DNA of 64,000 nucleotides, from the NCBI RefSeq assembly GCF_018304945.1, contig NZ_JAGQEE010000006.1, positions 186,001 to 250,000 on the forward strand, given 5' to 3'. The position numbers and the translations under genes were made by a program. Under the pieces are notes generated by a model, which saw nothing but the letters and a program-made list of their open reading frames with translations, did not search any database and was not told where the DNA came from. Shown here in pieces: positions 25,637-35,294 of the stretch. Within the stretch, counting starts at the first letter, position 1. Each line of letters opens with the position of its first letter. Origin of the DNA: Collimonas humicola. Lineage in GTDB: Bacteria; Pseudomonadota; Gammaproteobacteria; Burkholderiales; Burkholderiaceae_D.

Positions 25637-26974
25637 ATGTTGATGCTGAATCGAAGAATGGCTGCACGGGCCGTGGGCGCATTGCTGGTATGCCTGGCGG
25701 CGCAACCCGCATTTGCCGCGACCAGGCTGGTGTACTGGTCGATGTGGAACGAGGCCGAGCCGCAAGCGAAAGCGCTGAAGACGATTATCGGTCGTTATGA
25801 AAAAGCTAATCCGGGAGTGACCTTCCAGGTGGTGTGGAATGGCCGCCAGAACCAGACCAAGGTGCGCGGCGCGATTGCCGCAGGTTCGCAGATCGACCTG
25901 GTCGACCAGGATGCCGACCAGATTGCCGCGGGCCTGGTGAGGGAAGGCCAGGCTTTCCCGCTGAATGCCTTGTTTGACGGCAAGGCCCCGGGCGACGCCG
26001 CGCCGCTGCGGACTATCCTGATGCCGGGGACGGCCGAGCTGTTTGCCAAGGACGGCAAGTTTTACCAGGCTCCCTACATTTATAACACCGTCAATTTCTG
26101 GTACAACAAAGAGGCCTTGACGCAAATCGGCGCAGCCGTGCCGCAGTCATGGGAGGACTTGCTGCTGATGTGCCAAAAGGCGCAGGCAAAGAAGCTCGAC
26201 GGCCTGGCGATCGAAAGCAACGTCGCTTCGTATAACGCCCTGTATTTTTCCTATCTGCTGGAAAGACTGCAGGGATCCGGCGCCATTTCCAAAATCCTCG
26301 ACGACAAGTCCGGGGCAGCCTGGGCCGATCCGGCGGTGCTTGCCGCAGCCGGCATGGAGCGCGAACTATGGGACAAGAAGTGCATCAGCGCCGATGCGCG
26401 CGGCTTTCAATATCCCCAAGGACAGCAAACCATCGCCATGGGCGAGACTGTCGCAGAGCTGGTCGGCTCCTGGCTGCCGACCGAACTGGCGGATTCCGCC
26501 GGCAAGGATTTCGCGTGGGGTAGTTTTCCTTTCCCGACGGTCAAAGGCGGCGCCGGCAAATCTACCGATCTGCAGGCGGCGCTGCTGAGCTTCGTGGTGC
26601 TGAAAAATTCAAAAAACACTACCCAGGCCATCGATTTCCTGAAATTCGTGCTGAGCGAAGCTTCACAAAAAACCATCGCGGAAGCCGGCAACGTCGGCGT
26701 GACAAGGCAGGGCGTCAAATGGCCGGGAGCGCTGGCCTCAGCTTATCTCCAGGCCAGCAAGGCGACCGCGCTGACGCCGCTGGTCGGCGGCATGCAGACG
26801 AAACTGCCGGATTTCTACGCCACCATCTTTGAACCGCTGCACAACCAGATGTTCCTCGGCCAGATCACGCCGGAAAGTTTCGTCAAGACGCTGCAGGCCA
26901 AGACCAGGGAGTACTGGAACGCCCATGCGGCCGGGCAGCCGATTGCACAAAACCAGCGGAGCGCCGCCAAATGA
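25637..26974 (+). CDS. Sugar ABC transporter, periplasmic substrate-binding protein (family 1)
   Basis: Binds a sugar or oligosaccharide in the periplasm. ATG 25637 follows AGGGGGAGA at 7 bp and gives a Sec signal peptide (RAVGALLVCLAAQPAFA); the longer frame from 25580 lacks these. The 445-residue body has the cluster-1 pattern (LVYWSMWNEAEPQAKALKTI, YEKANPGVTF, YNTVNFWYNKEAL, VPQSWEDLL). The stop overlaps the first permease start (ATGA). With the downstream alpha-galactosidase, an alpha-galactoside such as melibiose or raffinose is the likely ligand (inference). Confidence 0.9.
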   Translation: MLMLNRRMAARAVGALLVCLAAQPAFAATRLVYWSMWNEAEPQAKALKTIIGRYEKANPGVTFQVVWNGRQNQTKVRGAIAAGSQIDLVDQDADQIAAGLVREGQAFPLNALFDGKAPGDAAPLRTILMPGTAELFAKDGKFYQAPYIYNTVNFWYNKEALTQIGAAVPQSWEDLLLMCQKAQAKKLDGLAIESNVASYNALYFSYLLERLQGSGAISKILDDKSGAAWADPAVLAAAGMERELWDKKCISADARGFQYPQGQQTIAMGETVAELVGSWLPTELADSAGKDFAWGSFPFPTVKGGAGKSTDLQAALLSFVVLKNSKNTTQAIDFLKFVLSEASQKTIAEAGNVGVTRQGVKWPGALASAYLQASKATALTPLVGGMQTKLPDFYATIFEPLHNQMFLGQITPESFVKTLQAKTREYWNAHAAGQPIAQNQRSAAK

Positions 26975-27855
26975 TGCGCAAGCGGATGATTGGATCATTC
27001 CTGTTGCCTGCGCTGGTTTTCTATATAGGGCTGGTGATCGCTCCGGCAATCCAGGCCATCGTGCTAAGTTTCTTTGATACCTCCGGCTTCAGCGACGCCA
27101 GGCGCTTCGTCGGCCTGGGGAATTACGCCAAGCTGCTGAGCGACGAGGTGTTCTGGAAGGCGGGCGTCAATACGCTGCTGATCATGGTGGTCGGAGGCAT
27201 CGCGGTGTTCCTGCTGGCATTCGGCTACACCATGATGATCAATTCCGGCATCCGCTGGCGCAAGCTGTTTCGCGCGGCGATTTTCATGCCCAATATTGTC
27301 GCTGTCGTCGCCATCACCAGTTTCTGGTCTTTCCTGTTCATGCCGCGTTACGGCTTGCTGTTCAGCCTGTTGAAGCATCTTCAGCTCGACACGCTGGCCG
27401 GCATCGCCTGGACTGCGCCGGAAAACGTGTTCTGGTCGATGCTGCTGGGGCTGGTCTGGCTCTCTTCAGGATTCTTCATGATCCTGATCATGGCGGGGGC
27501 AGACAAGATCCCTGCCGATATCTATGAGGCCGCGCGGCTGGACGGCGCCGGCCATGTCCAGGCCTTCCTGCACATCACTTTGCCGATGATCTGGGATGTG
27601 CTGGCGATTACCTATGTACTGTGGCTGATCCAGGCGTTGAAAACGATGGAGTTCCCCTACGCATTTGGCGGCCCCAATATCGACAGCAACTTGTACACCA
27701 TGGCGATCTACCTGTATGTACAGGGCTTCGGCCAGCGCCAACCGATCTACGCGCTGGGCTACGCCACCGCGATCGGCGTCGTGATGCTGCTGGTCACCAC
27801 TGCCATCACGCTGGCATGCCGCCGCCTGATGCGGCACGAACGGCTGGAGTATTGA
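26971..27855 (+). CDS. Sugar ABC transporter permease 1 (MalF/UgpA-like)
   Basis: Inner-membrane channel subunit of 294 residues with about six transmembrane helices, starting with GSFLLPALVFYIGLVIAPAI. The EAA loop that contacts the ATPase is visible as YEAARLDGAGHVQAFLHITL. It overlaps the binding-protein gene by 4 bp and ends 1 bp before the second permease, so all are one operon. Confidence 0.92.
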   Translation: MMRKRMIGSFLLPALVFYIGLVIAPAIQAIVLSFFDTSGFSDARRFVGLGNYAKLLSDEVFWKAGVNTLLIMVVGGIAVFLLAFGYTMMINSGIRWRKLFRAAIFMPNIVAVVAITSFWSFLFMPRYGLLFSLLKHLQLDTLAGIAWTAPENVFWSMLLGLVWLSSGFFMILIMAGADKIPADIYEAARLDGAGHVQAFLHITLPMIWDVLAITYVLWLIQALKTMEFPYAFGGPNIDSNLYTMAIYLYVQGFGQRQPIYALGYATAIGVVMLLVTTAITLACRRLMRHERLEY

Positions 27856-27856
27856 C

Positions 27857-28753
27857 ATGGCGCCTATATCCCAACCCGGCGGCGCGGCCGAGACCGCGCG
27901 GTCGAGAATCTCGCGTCTTGCGGGCAGATTCAACGCCATGCAAGCCGTCTCTTACTTGCTGCTCACCTTGTCCAGCCTGTTCACTGTGTTTTTCTTTGGC
28001 TGGGTGGTGCTGGCGTCTTTCAAGAAAAACCGCGACCTCTTCAAGTTTCCATGGCGCCTGCCGGAAGCGTGGAGCATCGACAATTTCGTCAAGGTCTGGA
28101 CCACCAACCAGTTCGGCGCCTACTTTTCCAACAGCATCGTGGTGGTGTGCCTGTCTGTGCTCATCTTGCTCATCGTCGCAACGCCGGCGGCATACGTCTT
28201 GTCGCGGGCGCGCTTCCGCGGGCGTGAGGGGATTACGAATTTTTTCATCGTCGGCATGGGAATTCCCGTGCCCTTGCTGTTCGTGCCGCTGTTCGTAACC
28301 CTGTCCTACATCCACCTGGCCGATACGCTGAGCGGCCTGATCCTTGTCTATATTGCCTTGTCGATCCCGTTTACCGTGTTTGTGCTGACCAGTTTCTTTT
28401 CCTCGCTGCCGCATGAACTGGAAGACGCGGCGATCCTGGACGGTTGCCGCGACTGGCAGGTTTTCTGGCATGTGATGCTGCCGCTGGCCATGCCCGGCGT
28501 GGCGACGGTGGCCTTGCTGAATTTCGTCTGGCTATGGAACGAATACCAGTTGTCGCTGGTATTGATCAACAGTCCGGAAAACAGGACTTTGTCGCTCGGG
28601 CTCTATTCGCTCATCAATTCCATGCAGTACTCCGGCGGCGATTGGGCCGCGCTGTTCGCCGGCGTCACCATCGTGACGGTTCCCACCGTCGTCCTGTATC
28701 TGTTCTTGTCGGAACGAATGATCGGCGGCATGACCATGGGCGGCGTGAAATAG
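27857..28753 (+). CDS. Sugar ABC transporter permease 2 (MalG/UgpE-like)
   Basis: Second membrane subunit, 298 residues. It has an N-terminal cytoplasmic stretch, then about six helices (SYLLLTLSSLFTVFFFGWVV first) and the EAA-type loop LEDAAILDGCRDWQVFWHVM. It ends with FLSERMIGGMTMGGVK, the usual MalG-like finish (..G.t.GavK). It follows permease 1 immediately. Confidence 0.92.
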   Translation: MAPISQPGGAAETARSRISRLAGRFNAMQAVSYLLLTLSSLFTVFFFGWVVLASFKKNRDLFKFPWRLPEAWSIDNFVKVWTTNQFGAYFSNSIVVVCLSVLILLIVATPAAYVLSRARFRGREGITNFFIVGMGIPVPLLFVPLFVTLSYIHLADTLSGLILVYIALSIPFTVFVLTSFFSSLPHELEDAAILDGCRDWQVFWHVMLPLAMPGVATVALLNFVWLWNEYQLSLVLINSPENRTLSLGLYSLINSMQYSGGDWAALFAGVTIVTVPTVVLYLFLSERMIGGMTMGGVK

Positions 28754-28816
28754 CTGCAACTGGGACATCTCGCCGACCGGCGAGGCGCTAAATATAAAGC
28801 AACCGTGGAGAAAAAG

Positions 28817-29890
28817 ATGGTTTCGGTAGTATTGAAAGACATACGGAAAACATATGAACACGTCGAGGTGCTGAAAGGCATTGAGCTGGATATCCAGGAG
28901 GGCGAATTCTGCGTGTTTGTCGGCCCCTCCGGCTGCGGCAAATCCACCTTGCTGAGAATGATCGCCGGCCTCGAATCGATTTCCAGCGGCGAGCTATGGA
29001 TCGATGGCCAGCTCGCCAACGATATAGCGCCAGCCAAACGCGGACTGGCGATGGTGTTCCAGTCGTATGCGCTGTACCCGCACATGACTGTGGCAGAAAA
29101 CATGGGTTTCGGGCTGCGCCTGGCGGGCAAGTCGAAGGCCGAGATTACGCAACGGGTGCTGGAGGTGGCAACGATACTCCAGCTCGAGCACCTGCTTGGC
29201 CGCAAGCCGAAAGCGCTGTCAGGCGGGCAGCGCCAGCGGGTTGCGATCGGCCGTGCCATTGCGCGTGACCCGAAAGTCTTCCTGTTCGATGAGCCGCTGT
29301 CCAACCTGGATGCGGAACTGCGGGCCAGGATGCGGATCGAGCTGGCGCGCCTGCATGAGCAGCTGGGTACCACGATGATCTACGTGACGCATGACCAGGT
29401 AGAAGCCATGACGCTGGCCGACAAGATTGTCGTGCTGGATGGCGGCATCGTCCAGCAGGTCGGTTCGCCGCTGGAACTCTACGCGCAGCCGGCCAACCGC
29501 TTTGTCGCCGGCTTCATCGGCTCGCCCAAGATGAACTTCATCGAAGCACAGACGACGGCGGACGCTTCCGCCATCCTGCTGGCGAACCAGCGTCAGGTGA
29601 AAGTCCAGCCGCCGCGCGCCGGCCTGCCCGGGCAAGGCGAGGCCGTCACCCTTGGCATCCGGCCGGAGCACGTGACGCTCTCCAAAAATGGTGCAATCGA
29701 GGGCGAAATCGAGGTGATCGAGCGGCTCGGCAGCGAAACCTATATCCACCTGAACATCGGCTTGGCGCTGCCGCTGGTGATCAAGGTCGCAGGTAATTCC
29801 ACGGTCCGCCTGCATGAAAAAATCGCGGTAGACCTGATGGCCGATCAATGCCATCTGTTCGCCGCCGACGGACGCAGTTTCGTGAAATAG
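28817..29890 (+). CDS. Sugar ABC transporter ATPase (MalK/UgpC-like)
   Basis: The 357-residue subunit has Walker [10 protein letters not shown] (near residue 35), the signature [14 protein letters not shown], Walker [13 protein letters not shown], and the switch His in [15 protein letters not shown]. The C-terminal ~120 residues form the MalK-type regulatory OB domain ([11 protein letters not shown]). ATG 28817 is preceded by GGAG at 6 bp; GTG 28805 is in frame but lacks a site. It completes the transporter operon. Confidence 0.93.
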   Translation: MVSVVLKDIRKTYEHVEVLKGIELDIQEGEFCVFVGPSGCGKSTLLRMIAGLESISSGELWIDGQLANDIAPAKRGLAMVFQSYALYPHMTVAENMGFGLRLAGKSKAEITQRVLEVATILQLEHLLGRKPKALSGGQRQRVAIGRAIARDPKVFLFDEPLSNLDAELRARMRIELARLHEQLGTTMIYVTHDQVEAMTLADKIVVLDGGIVQQVGSPLELYAQPANRFVAGFIGSPKMNFIEAQTTADASAILLANQRQVKVQPPRAGLPGQGEAVTLGIRPEHVTLSKNGAIEGEIEVIERLGSETYIHLNIGLALPLVIKVAGNSTVRLHEKIAVDLMADQCHLFAADGRSFVK

Positions 29891-30010
29891 CTGTCAGCAG
29901 CCACTGTTGAACCTGGTAAATCAAGCATGACTTATGACTTAGCCTCTCTCCGAGGAGGCTCCACATCGTCAGCTGTCAGAGTGCCGGCTGATCATCAAAG
30001 AGGAAAGCAA

Positions 30011-32188
30011 ATGAAAACTGAGCATTTGAAAAGCGGTAACCCCCTCGATGTCAGCCGGCCACAGCGACTGCTTCGGCAAATCGCCGCATTCGACTGGCGC
30101 ATGCTTGCAGCGCTGCTTGCGGCATTGATGCTGGCGCTGTGCGGCCAGTCTGCCTTGGCCGGTAATGCTGCTTTTGCCATACCGGCTGGCGCGCAATCGC
30201 TGGCAACCGTTGCGCAGGGACAGGCGACATTCGCCGGAACCCCGCCCATGGGTTTCACCACCTGGGCGCGTTTCTTGTGCAACGCGCAGACGGCTTTGCC
30301 GTCTGCCACGCCGTTGCCGGCGAATGCGCCCTTGAACCAGGACCTGGGCAACCCCAGGAAATCGCATTATTCGTTTCAACACTTCATGCTTGACCAGGCG
30401 CAGGCCCTGGTCGATACAGGGTTGAGGGATAAGGGCTATACCCAGCTCAACGTCGACGACTGCTGGATGGATAAGGAAGAGCGCGGCAATCCTGCTGCGC
30501 TCCAGGGCGGGCGGGCCTGGGTGTACGGCAACTGGTGGACCCTGAACGATCCGTCTCAGCCGCAGTCCGCCACCAACAATTACAGCAATTTCCTGAAAAA
30601 CAACCAGCCCGGATTTGACAGTGACCTGACAAATTACGTGAGCTATATACATGGCCTGGGCATGAAAGTCGGCCTGTATAGCAGCTCCGGCCAGACAACC
30701 TGCCAGGTCTATCCGGCCTCAGGCGGCAATGAAACGAATGACGCTGCCGCATTTGCAAAGTGGCGCATAGATTTTCTGAAGTATGACAACTGTGGCGCAG
30801 GGGGCGGCGGCACCAAAACCAATGTGCAGAAGATGGCTGCCGCACTGGCCGCACAATCAGGCAGCGGCAGCAGCCCGAAGATTCTTTTCGATATTTCATT
30901 GCCGGCGGCGTTTGGTCAGCAAAGCGCGCAGTTCTACGATGTGATGGATTTCGTGCGCGGCTACGGGCAAATGTGGCGCGTTAGCGGCGACATAGCCAAT
31001 TATTCAGTCGACCCGACCACCGGTTACGCAGTAGACCCATGGACCACCTCGGGCGGCTATGACGCCGGCATTTATCCCAGCTTCCGGCAGGCGGCGAACC
31101 TTGCCCGCTATGTCGCTCCTGCACGCTGGAACGACCCCGACCAGCTGCTGATCGGCGACAATGGCCAGACCGCCGATGAAGAACGCAGCCAGTTCGCGCT
31201 GTGGTCCATCCTGGGGGCGCCCTTGATCCTGAGCACCGACATCCGCAAGCTCACGGCCGCCAACCTGAGCGAGATCGGCCACGTGCCCATGTACAACGCC
31301 AACGAGCATCTGGACGATCACTTCCGCTCGGCCCTCAAGACTCTTTCCAATGCGGCGATCATCAAGGTCGATCAAGACCCGCTTGGCGCCGGCGGCTACA
31401 TCGCCTGGCAATCGACCGCGGCGGCCGATAGCGGCATGGACATCGTGGTCAAGCCTCTCGCCAACCACGATACCGCGGTCGTGGTCCTGAACAAAGGCGC
31501 AAGCGCATCTGCGGCCACCACGTTCAGCCTGGCCACCCTTGGCTATCCCGCTTCCGCAGCCGCCGGCACGACAGTGACCATCACCGACCTCTGGTCGGGA
31601 ACCAGCACCGTTTCGGCGGCCAATACTTTCAAGGTGCCGGCGCTGCCGGCCCACGGCAATGCCATGTACCGGATTTCCGTGGCCGCCAGCCAGGCGCCGG
31701 TTGACATCGCGCCGACCGGGCCGATTTTCGTTAACGAGGCGACAGGTCTTTGCCTGGCCGGGCATGCCGACGGCAGCTCGCTGACGATTGAAAGCTGCAA
31801 CGGCGGAGCTCAGCAGTTATGGCAACGGGACTTGAAAAATAACCGCGTCTGCCTGTCCGGGCAAGCCTCCTGCCTGACGGCGGACAGAGGGCAGGCGGTG
31901 CTGAAAGCGCGTGACCTGAGCAACCAAGGCCAGGATTTCACTTATTACCTCAATGGCATGCTGGTCAACGCCAAGCCGGCCAGCGGAGCGGCGGCATCGT
32001 ATCCGGTCATCGGCAACACGCAATGCCTGGATATCTCTTACGGCCGGCTGACGCCGTCGTCAACGGTCGCGATCTATCCATGCAACAGCGGCGTGCCGCC
32101 GACGGACCAGACCATTCCTGCGCAGATCAATCAGCTCTGGTCGGCGCCGGGCGCCGCCGACAAGCCGGCGCTGGCTTCACGCCGTTGA
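30011..32188 (+). CDS. Secreted alpha-galactosidase, GH27, with ricin-type (CBM13-like) domain
   Basis: Releases galactose from alpha-galactosides outside the cell or in the periplasm. ATG 30011 has AGAGGAAA at 5 bp. The 725-residue protein begins with a long signal peptide (hydrophobic core MLAALLAALMLALCGQSALA), then the GH27 barrel: GTPPMGFTTWARF, LNVDDCWMDKEERG, the nucleophile in FLKYDNCGAGG and the acid/base in MWRVSGDIANY. A beta-sandwich follows, and a C-terminal ricin-like region (LCLAGHADGSSLTIESCNGG, QCLDIS). It lies 120 bp after the ATPase gene and probably shares the operon. The partial gene at 1-2175 is a second GH27 with different modules. Confidence 0.92.
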   Translation: MKTEHLKSGNPLDVSRPQRLLRQIAAFDWRMLAALLAALMLALCGQSALAGNAAFAIPAGAQSLATVAQGQATFAGTPPMGFTTWARFLCNAQTALPSATPLPANAPLNQDLGNPRKSHYSFQHFMLDQAQALVDTGLRDKGYTQLNVDDCWMDKEERGNPAALQGGRAWVYGNWWTLNDPSQPQSATNNYSNFLKNNQPGFDSDLTNYVSYIHGLGMKVGLYSSSGQTTCQVYPASGGNETNDAAAFAKWRIDFLKYDNCGAGGGGTKTNVQKMAAALAAQSGSGSSPKILFDISLPAAFGQQSAQFYDVMDFVRGYGQMWRVSGDIANYSVDPTTGYAVDPWTTSGGYDAGIYPSFRQAANLARYVAPARWNDPDQLLIGDNGQTADEERSQFALWSILGAPLILSTDIRKLTAANLSEIGHVPMYNANEHLDDHFRSALKTLSNAAIIKVDQDPLGAGGYIAWQSTAAADSGMDIVVKPLANHDTAVVVLNKGASASAATTFSLATLGYPASAAAGTTVTITDLWSGTSTVSAANTFKVPALPAHGNAMYRISVAASQAPVDIAPTGPIFVNEATGLCLAGHADGSSLTIESCNGGAQQLWQRDLKNNRVCLSGQASCLTADRGQAVLKARDLSNQGQDFTYYLNGMLVNAKPASGAAASYPVIGNTQCLDISYGRLTPSSTVAIYPCNSGVPPTDQTIPAQINQLWSAPGAADKPALASRR

Positions 32189-32377
32189 GTTGATAAAGGC
32201 ACGATCGCGCCTGGGTTCTGGCGGGGCCGTGCCTTGCATGCAAGCAGGTGCAGGGCTATCCAGTCATTCGACCAGACGCTTCAGTTGGTATTGCTTAGCT
32301 AATTTTGGCGTGGCAGGATTGCCGCCAGTGTTTCACCTTGCATCGGCTGCACCGCACCGATGGATAGATCAGGCAGA

Positions 32378-32800
32378 TTACTTAACGCGCTGCCCCTCCG
32401 CGTTGATCACCACTTCGCCGTCTTCTTTGGCAAACGCAGCCTTTTGTGGCAATGGAAGGATATCCAGCACCAGCTCGGACGGGCGGCATAGGCGGGTGCC
32501 GTTCGGCGTGACGACGAATGGCCGGTTGATCAGGATCGGATGCGCCAGCATGGCGTCCAGCAATTGCCTATCCGTCAGGTCTGGCGCATCCAGCCCAAGT
32601 TCAGCATAGGGTGTGCCCTTTTGCCGAATGGCCTCGCGTACCGTCAGGCTGCTGTCGGCGATCAGCCTGGCGAGTGTTTCCAGTGATGGCGGTTGCTTCA
32701 AGTATTCGATCACTTCAGGCTCGACACCGGTATTGCGTATCAACGCCAATGTATTGCGAGATGTGCCGCATTCGGGGTTGTGATAAATCGTCATTTTCAT
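32378..32800 (-). CDS. arsC: Arsenate reductase, glutaredoxin-dependent
   Basis: Reduces arsenate to arsenite with glutathione and glutaredoxin. The 140-residue protein has the active-site motif HNPECGTSRNTLALI (Cys11 by count), the arginines of the arsenate pocket (PILINRPFVVTPNGTRLCRP), and the usual length. It is the last gene of the arsR-acr3-arsC operon, 45 bp after acr3. Confidence 0.94.
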   Translation of the reverse strand: MKMTIYHNPECGTSRNTLALIRNTGVEPEVIEYLKQPPSLETLARLIADSSLTVREAIRQKGTPYAELGLDAPDLTDRQLLDAMLAHPILINRPFVVTPNGTRLCRPSELVLDILPLPQKAAFAKEDGEVVINAEGQRVK

Positions 32801-32845
32801 GGTTCAGCTTTCCGTAAGGCCGGCGGCTAGTCAGCCGGTCATGTA

Positions 32846-33937
32846 TCAACGTCCTTCGTACCAGCCTTGGGTGCGGTTCACGATGCCGACAATCAGCAGC
32901 ATGACGGGCACCTCGATCAATACCCCAACTACGGTAGCGAGCGCAGCGCCGGATTTGAAGCCAAACAGGCTGATCGCTGCTGCCACGGCCAGCTCGAAGA
33001 AATTAGAGGCGCCGATCAACGCAGAGGGGCAAGCAATCGCATGCTTTTCGCCGACGATTTTATTGAGCCAGTAAGCCAGCGCGGAATTGAAGAAGACCTG
33101 TATCAAGATAGGAATCGCCAGCAATGCAATGACCAGCGGCTGGTCGATGATCGCATTGCCCTGGAAGGCAAACAGCAGAACCAGGGTCAGCAACAGCGCC
33201 GCAATCGACCAGGGCTGGATGCGTTCCATCAGCTTGTCAAAATTGGCCTGGCCACCGCGCAGGAGAGATTTGCGCCAGAGTTGCGCGATGATTACGGGCG
33301 CCACGATATACAGCATCACCGAGGTCAGAAGCGTTGCCCATGGCACGGAAATGCTGGACACGCCCAGCAGCAGAGCGACCAGCGGCGCAAATGCGAACAC
33401 CATGATCAGATCGTTCATCGCAACCTGCGACAGCGTGAAGTACGGATCGCCGCCTGTGAGCCGGCTCCATACAAACACCATGGCTGTGCATGGCGCCGCC
33501 GCCAGAAGGATCAGGCCGGCTACGTAGGAATCGAGTTGATCAGCGGGCAGATATGGCGCAAACCAATGGCGGATAAATATCCAGGCAAGCAATGCCATCG
33601 AAAATGGTTTGACAGCCCAGTTGATGAACAAGGTAACGCCGATGCCGCGGACATGTCCTTTGACCTGGTTCCAGGCGGAGAAATCGATCTTCAGCAGCAT
33701 GGGAATAATCATCACCCAGATCAGGCCGCCGACCGGCAGATTTACCTTTGCAATTTCTAGCGAGCCTATCGTTTGCACCCCAACAGGAAAGAGCTGCCCA
33801 AGCAAGATGCCGGCAACGATGCAAAGCGCCACCCAAACGGTCAGATATCGCTCAAAAAAATTCATGGAACCGCCCGCAGTACGCCGGTTGGCATCTGCCC
33901 GGTCGTCTGCGGCGGCGGAGACAGGCGCGGGCTTCAT
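32846..33937 (-). CDS. acr3: Arsenite efflux permease, ACR3 family
   Basis: Exports arsenite across the inner membrane. The 363-residue protein has about ten hydrophobic helices, beginning with RYLTVWVALCIVAGILLGQLFP. The conserved ACR3 Cys lies in LAAAPCTAMVFVWSRLTGGD, and Glu in IACPSALIGASNFFELAVAAAIS. ATG 33937 overlaps the arsR stop (ATGA); a second ATG at 33865 (MNFFERYL) matches the usual family start, so the first 24 residues may be an added N-terminal tail. Confidence 0.93.
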   Translation of the reverse strand: MKPAPVSAAADDRADANRRTAGGSMNFFERYLTVWVALCIVAGILLGQLFPVGVQTIGSLEIAKVNLPVGGLIWVMIIPMLLKIDFSAWNQVKGHVRGIGVTLFINWAVKPFSMALLAWIFIRHWFAPYLPADQLDSYVAGLILLAAAPCTAMVFVWSRLTGGDPYFTLSQVAMNDLIMVFAFAPLVALLLGVSSISVPWATLLTSVMLYIVAPVIIAQLWRKSLLRGGQANFDKLMERIQPWSIAALLLTLVLLFAFQGNAIIDQPLVIALLAIPILIQVFFNSALAYWLNKIVGEKHAIACPSALIGASNFFELAVAAAISLFGFKSGAALATVVGVLIEVPVMLLIVGIVNRTQGWYEGR

Positions 33938-34275
33938 GACGCCGCGTCTTCCGGAGTGAGGCAGGCAAAATTGCGAGTAGGCGTGCAGGGATTGCCCCCG
34001 CAGCAGTTATCGGTCAAAAATGCGAGCAGGCCGCTCATGGTTGCAAAGTTCGCGGAGTAGATCACGAATCGTCCTTCATGACGAGACGTCACCATATCGG
34101 CGTGCGTCAGCTCTTTCATGTGGAACGATAGCGACGATGGGGATATGCCGATGGCTTCGCTGATCTTGCCAGCGGGCAGGCCGTTAGGCCCGGCTTGTAC
34201 CAATGCACGAAAGATCGCCAGGCGCGAATCTTGAGCAAGCGCCGCTAGGGCGGCAACAGCTGAATTTGTTTTCAT
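33934..34275 (-). CDS. arsR: ArsR-family metalloregulator
   Basis: Represses the ars operon until arsenite binds. The 113-residue protein has a winged helix (PAGKISEAIGISPSSLSFHM, then KELTHADMVTSRHEGRFVIY) and a C-terminal cysteine group (DNCCGGNPC) that is a likely metalloid site, unlike the classic ELCVC motif in the recognition helix. It overlaps acr3 by 4 bp. An almost perfect operator palindrome overlaps its start codon. Confidence 0.92.
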   Translation of the reverse strand: MKTNSAVAALAALAQDSRLAIFRALVQAGPNGLPAGKISEAIGISPSSLSFHMKELTHADMVTSRHEGRFVIYSANFATMSGLLAFLTDNCCGGNPCTPTRNFACLTPEDAAS

Positions 34276-34297
34276 ATTTCAATAATAATTGAAATAT
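34274..34297. promoter_or_regulatory. ArsR operator palindrome
   Basis: ATATTTCAAT - AATA - ATTGAAATAT is a perfect 10-bp inverted repeat with a 4-bp centre, lying on the arsR start codon and its leader. Its form matches known ArsR-type sites (TTCAA...TTGAA). Autoregulation of arsR-acr3-arsC is the simplest reading. Confidence 0.8.
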
Positions 34298-34424
34298 TGA
34301 GTAAATCAAGCGTTTATTGCGTTTCATGAAAGCCCAAAAGCTACTGAGTTGCGTTGGATCAGTCCAAGCGATGCTTGCTCTCTTATTGGTCGGTACATCG
34401 GGATTTTGTTGCTCTCGCGACTGC

Positions 34425-35051
34425 TCAAGAACGGGAAATCGCCGACAGCAGCACGCCAGCCCCAACGAAAGCGCCCCCCGATACCTGATTGACCAGCTTC
34501 AGGCGCCGCGCGCTGCTGAGCCAGCCTGACAGCCGGGCGCCGCCGCTGGCATAGGCGAACTGCCAGCACGCTTCAATCACGAAAAACGTCGCTGACAGGA
34601 TGGCGAGCTGAGGGCCTTGGGACAGCTTGGCATCTATGAATTGAGGAAACAAGGCGGCGAAGAAAATGAACGCCTTCGGATTGCTCAATGCCACCCAGAA
34701 GCCGGTGCGGAACATTGTCCAGGGCTTGTGCTTGCCGCCGCCTTCGGGGTTTTCTTGCAATTGCTGCGGCATGGTGCGCCAGGTTTTGATGCCCAGGTAG
34801 ACCAGGTAGGCGGCGCCGGCATATTTCACGATCGAGAATAGTTTTTCCGAAGTCGCCAGCAGGACGCCCAGGCCGGCGACCGAGCAGATCATGATCAACC
34901 CCAGCCCGCACATCAGTCCGAGGCAGGTTGCAACCGTGCGCCGCACGCCATGGTGGATGCCATGGGTCATCGCCAGCAGCATGTTGGGCCCCGGCGTGGC
35001 TGAAATGAAGAATACGGTAGTGACGAATAGCAGCCAGGTCTTGAGGAGCAC
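34425..35051 (-). CDS. LysE/RhtB-family amino-acid exporter
   Basis: Inner-membrane exporter of 208 residues with about six helices. The family signature FISATPGPNMLLAMTHGIHHG is at residues 15-35, and LSNPKAFIFFAALFPQFID lies in the middle. It is a single gene between the ars operon and the S9 peptidase gene. The substrate is unknown; RhtB/LeuE relatives export homoserine, threonine or leucine. Confidence 0.9.
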   Translation of the reverse strand: MLLKTWLLFVTTVFFISATPGPNMLLAMTHGIHHGVRRTVATCLGLMCGLGLIMICSVAGLGVLLATSEKLFSIVKYAGAAYLVYLGIKTWRTMPQQLQENPEGGGKHKPWTMFRTGFWVALSNPKAFIFFAALFPQFIDAKLSQGPQLAILSATFFVIEACWQFAYASGGARLSGWLSSARRLKLVNQVSGGAFVGAGVLLSAISRS

Positions 35052-35294
35052 GGTATTTTCCCGATGTGGATTTTTGAAAAGGCAGTATACCCAGATTGAA
35101 GCTTTTCACCGGAACGGGCGTTCGGCACGCCAATGCCTTTCTGGCAGACGAAGCGCCACTGTTGTCATCCGGAAAAGTTCGGTCATAATGGACGCCCCGG
35201 CGTTTTGCCGGCCGCTAGTCCGGCGCTAGCGTCACATCGCACTTGATCCGGTCTATTACATTCATTCATCGTATTAACCCACATAGCCATCGAT

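Noticed and set aside
32196-32245. Possible terminator after the second alpha-galactosidase (AAGGCACG ... CGTGCCTT)
   Set aside because: The 8-bp stem has a long loop and no T run, so it is too weak to annotate.
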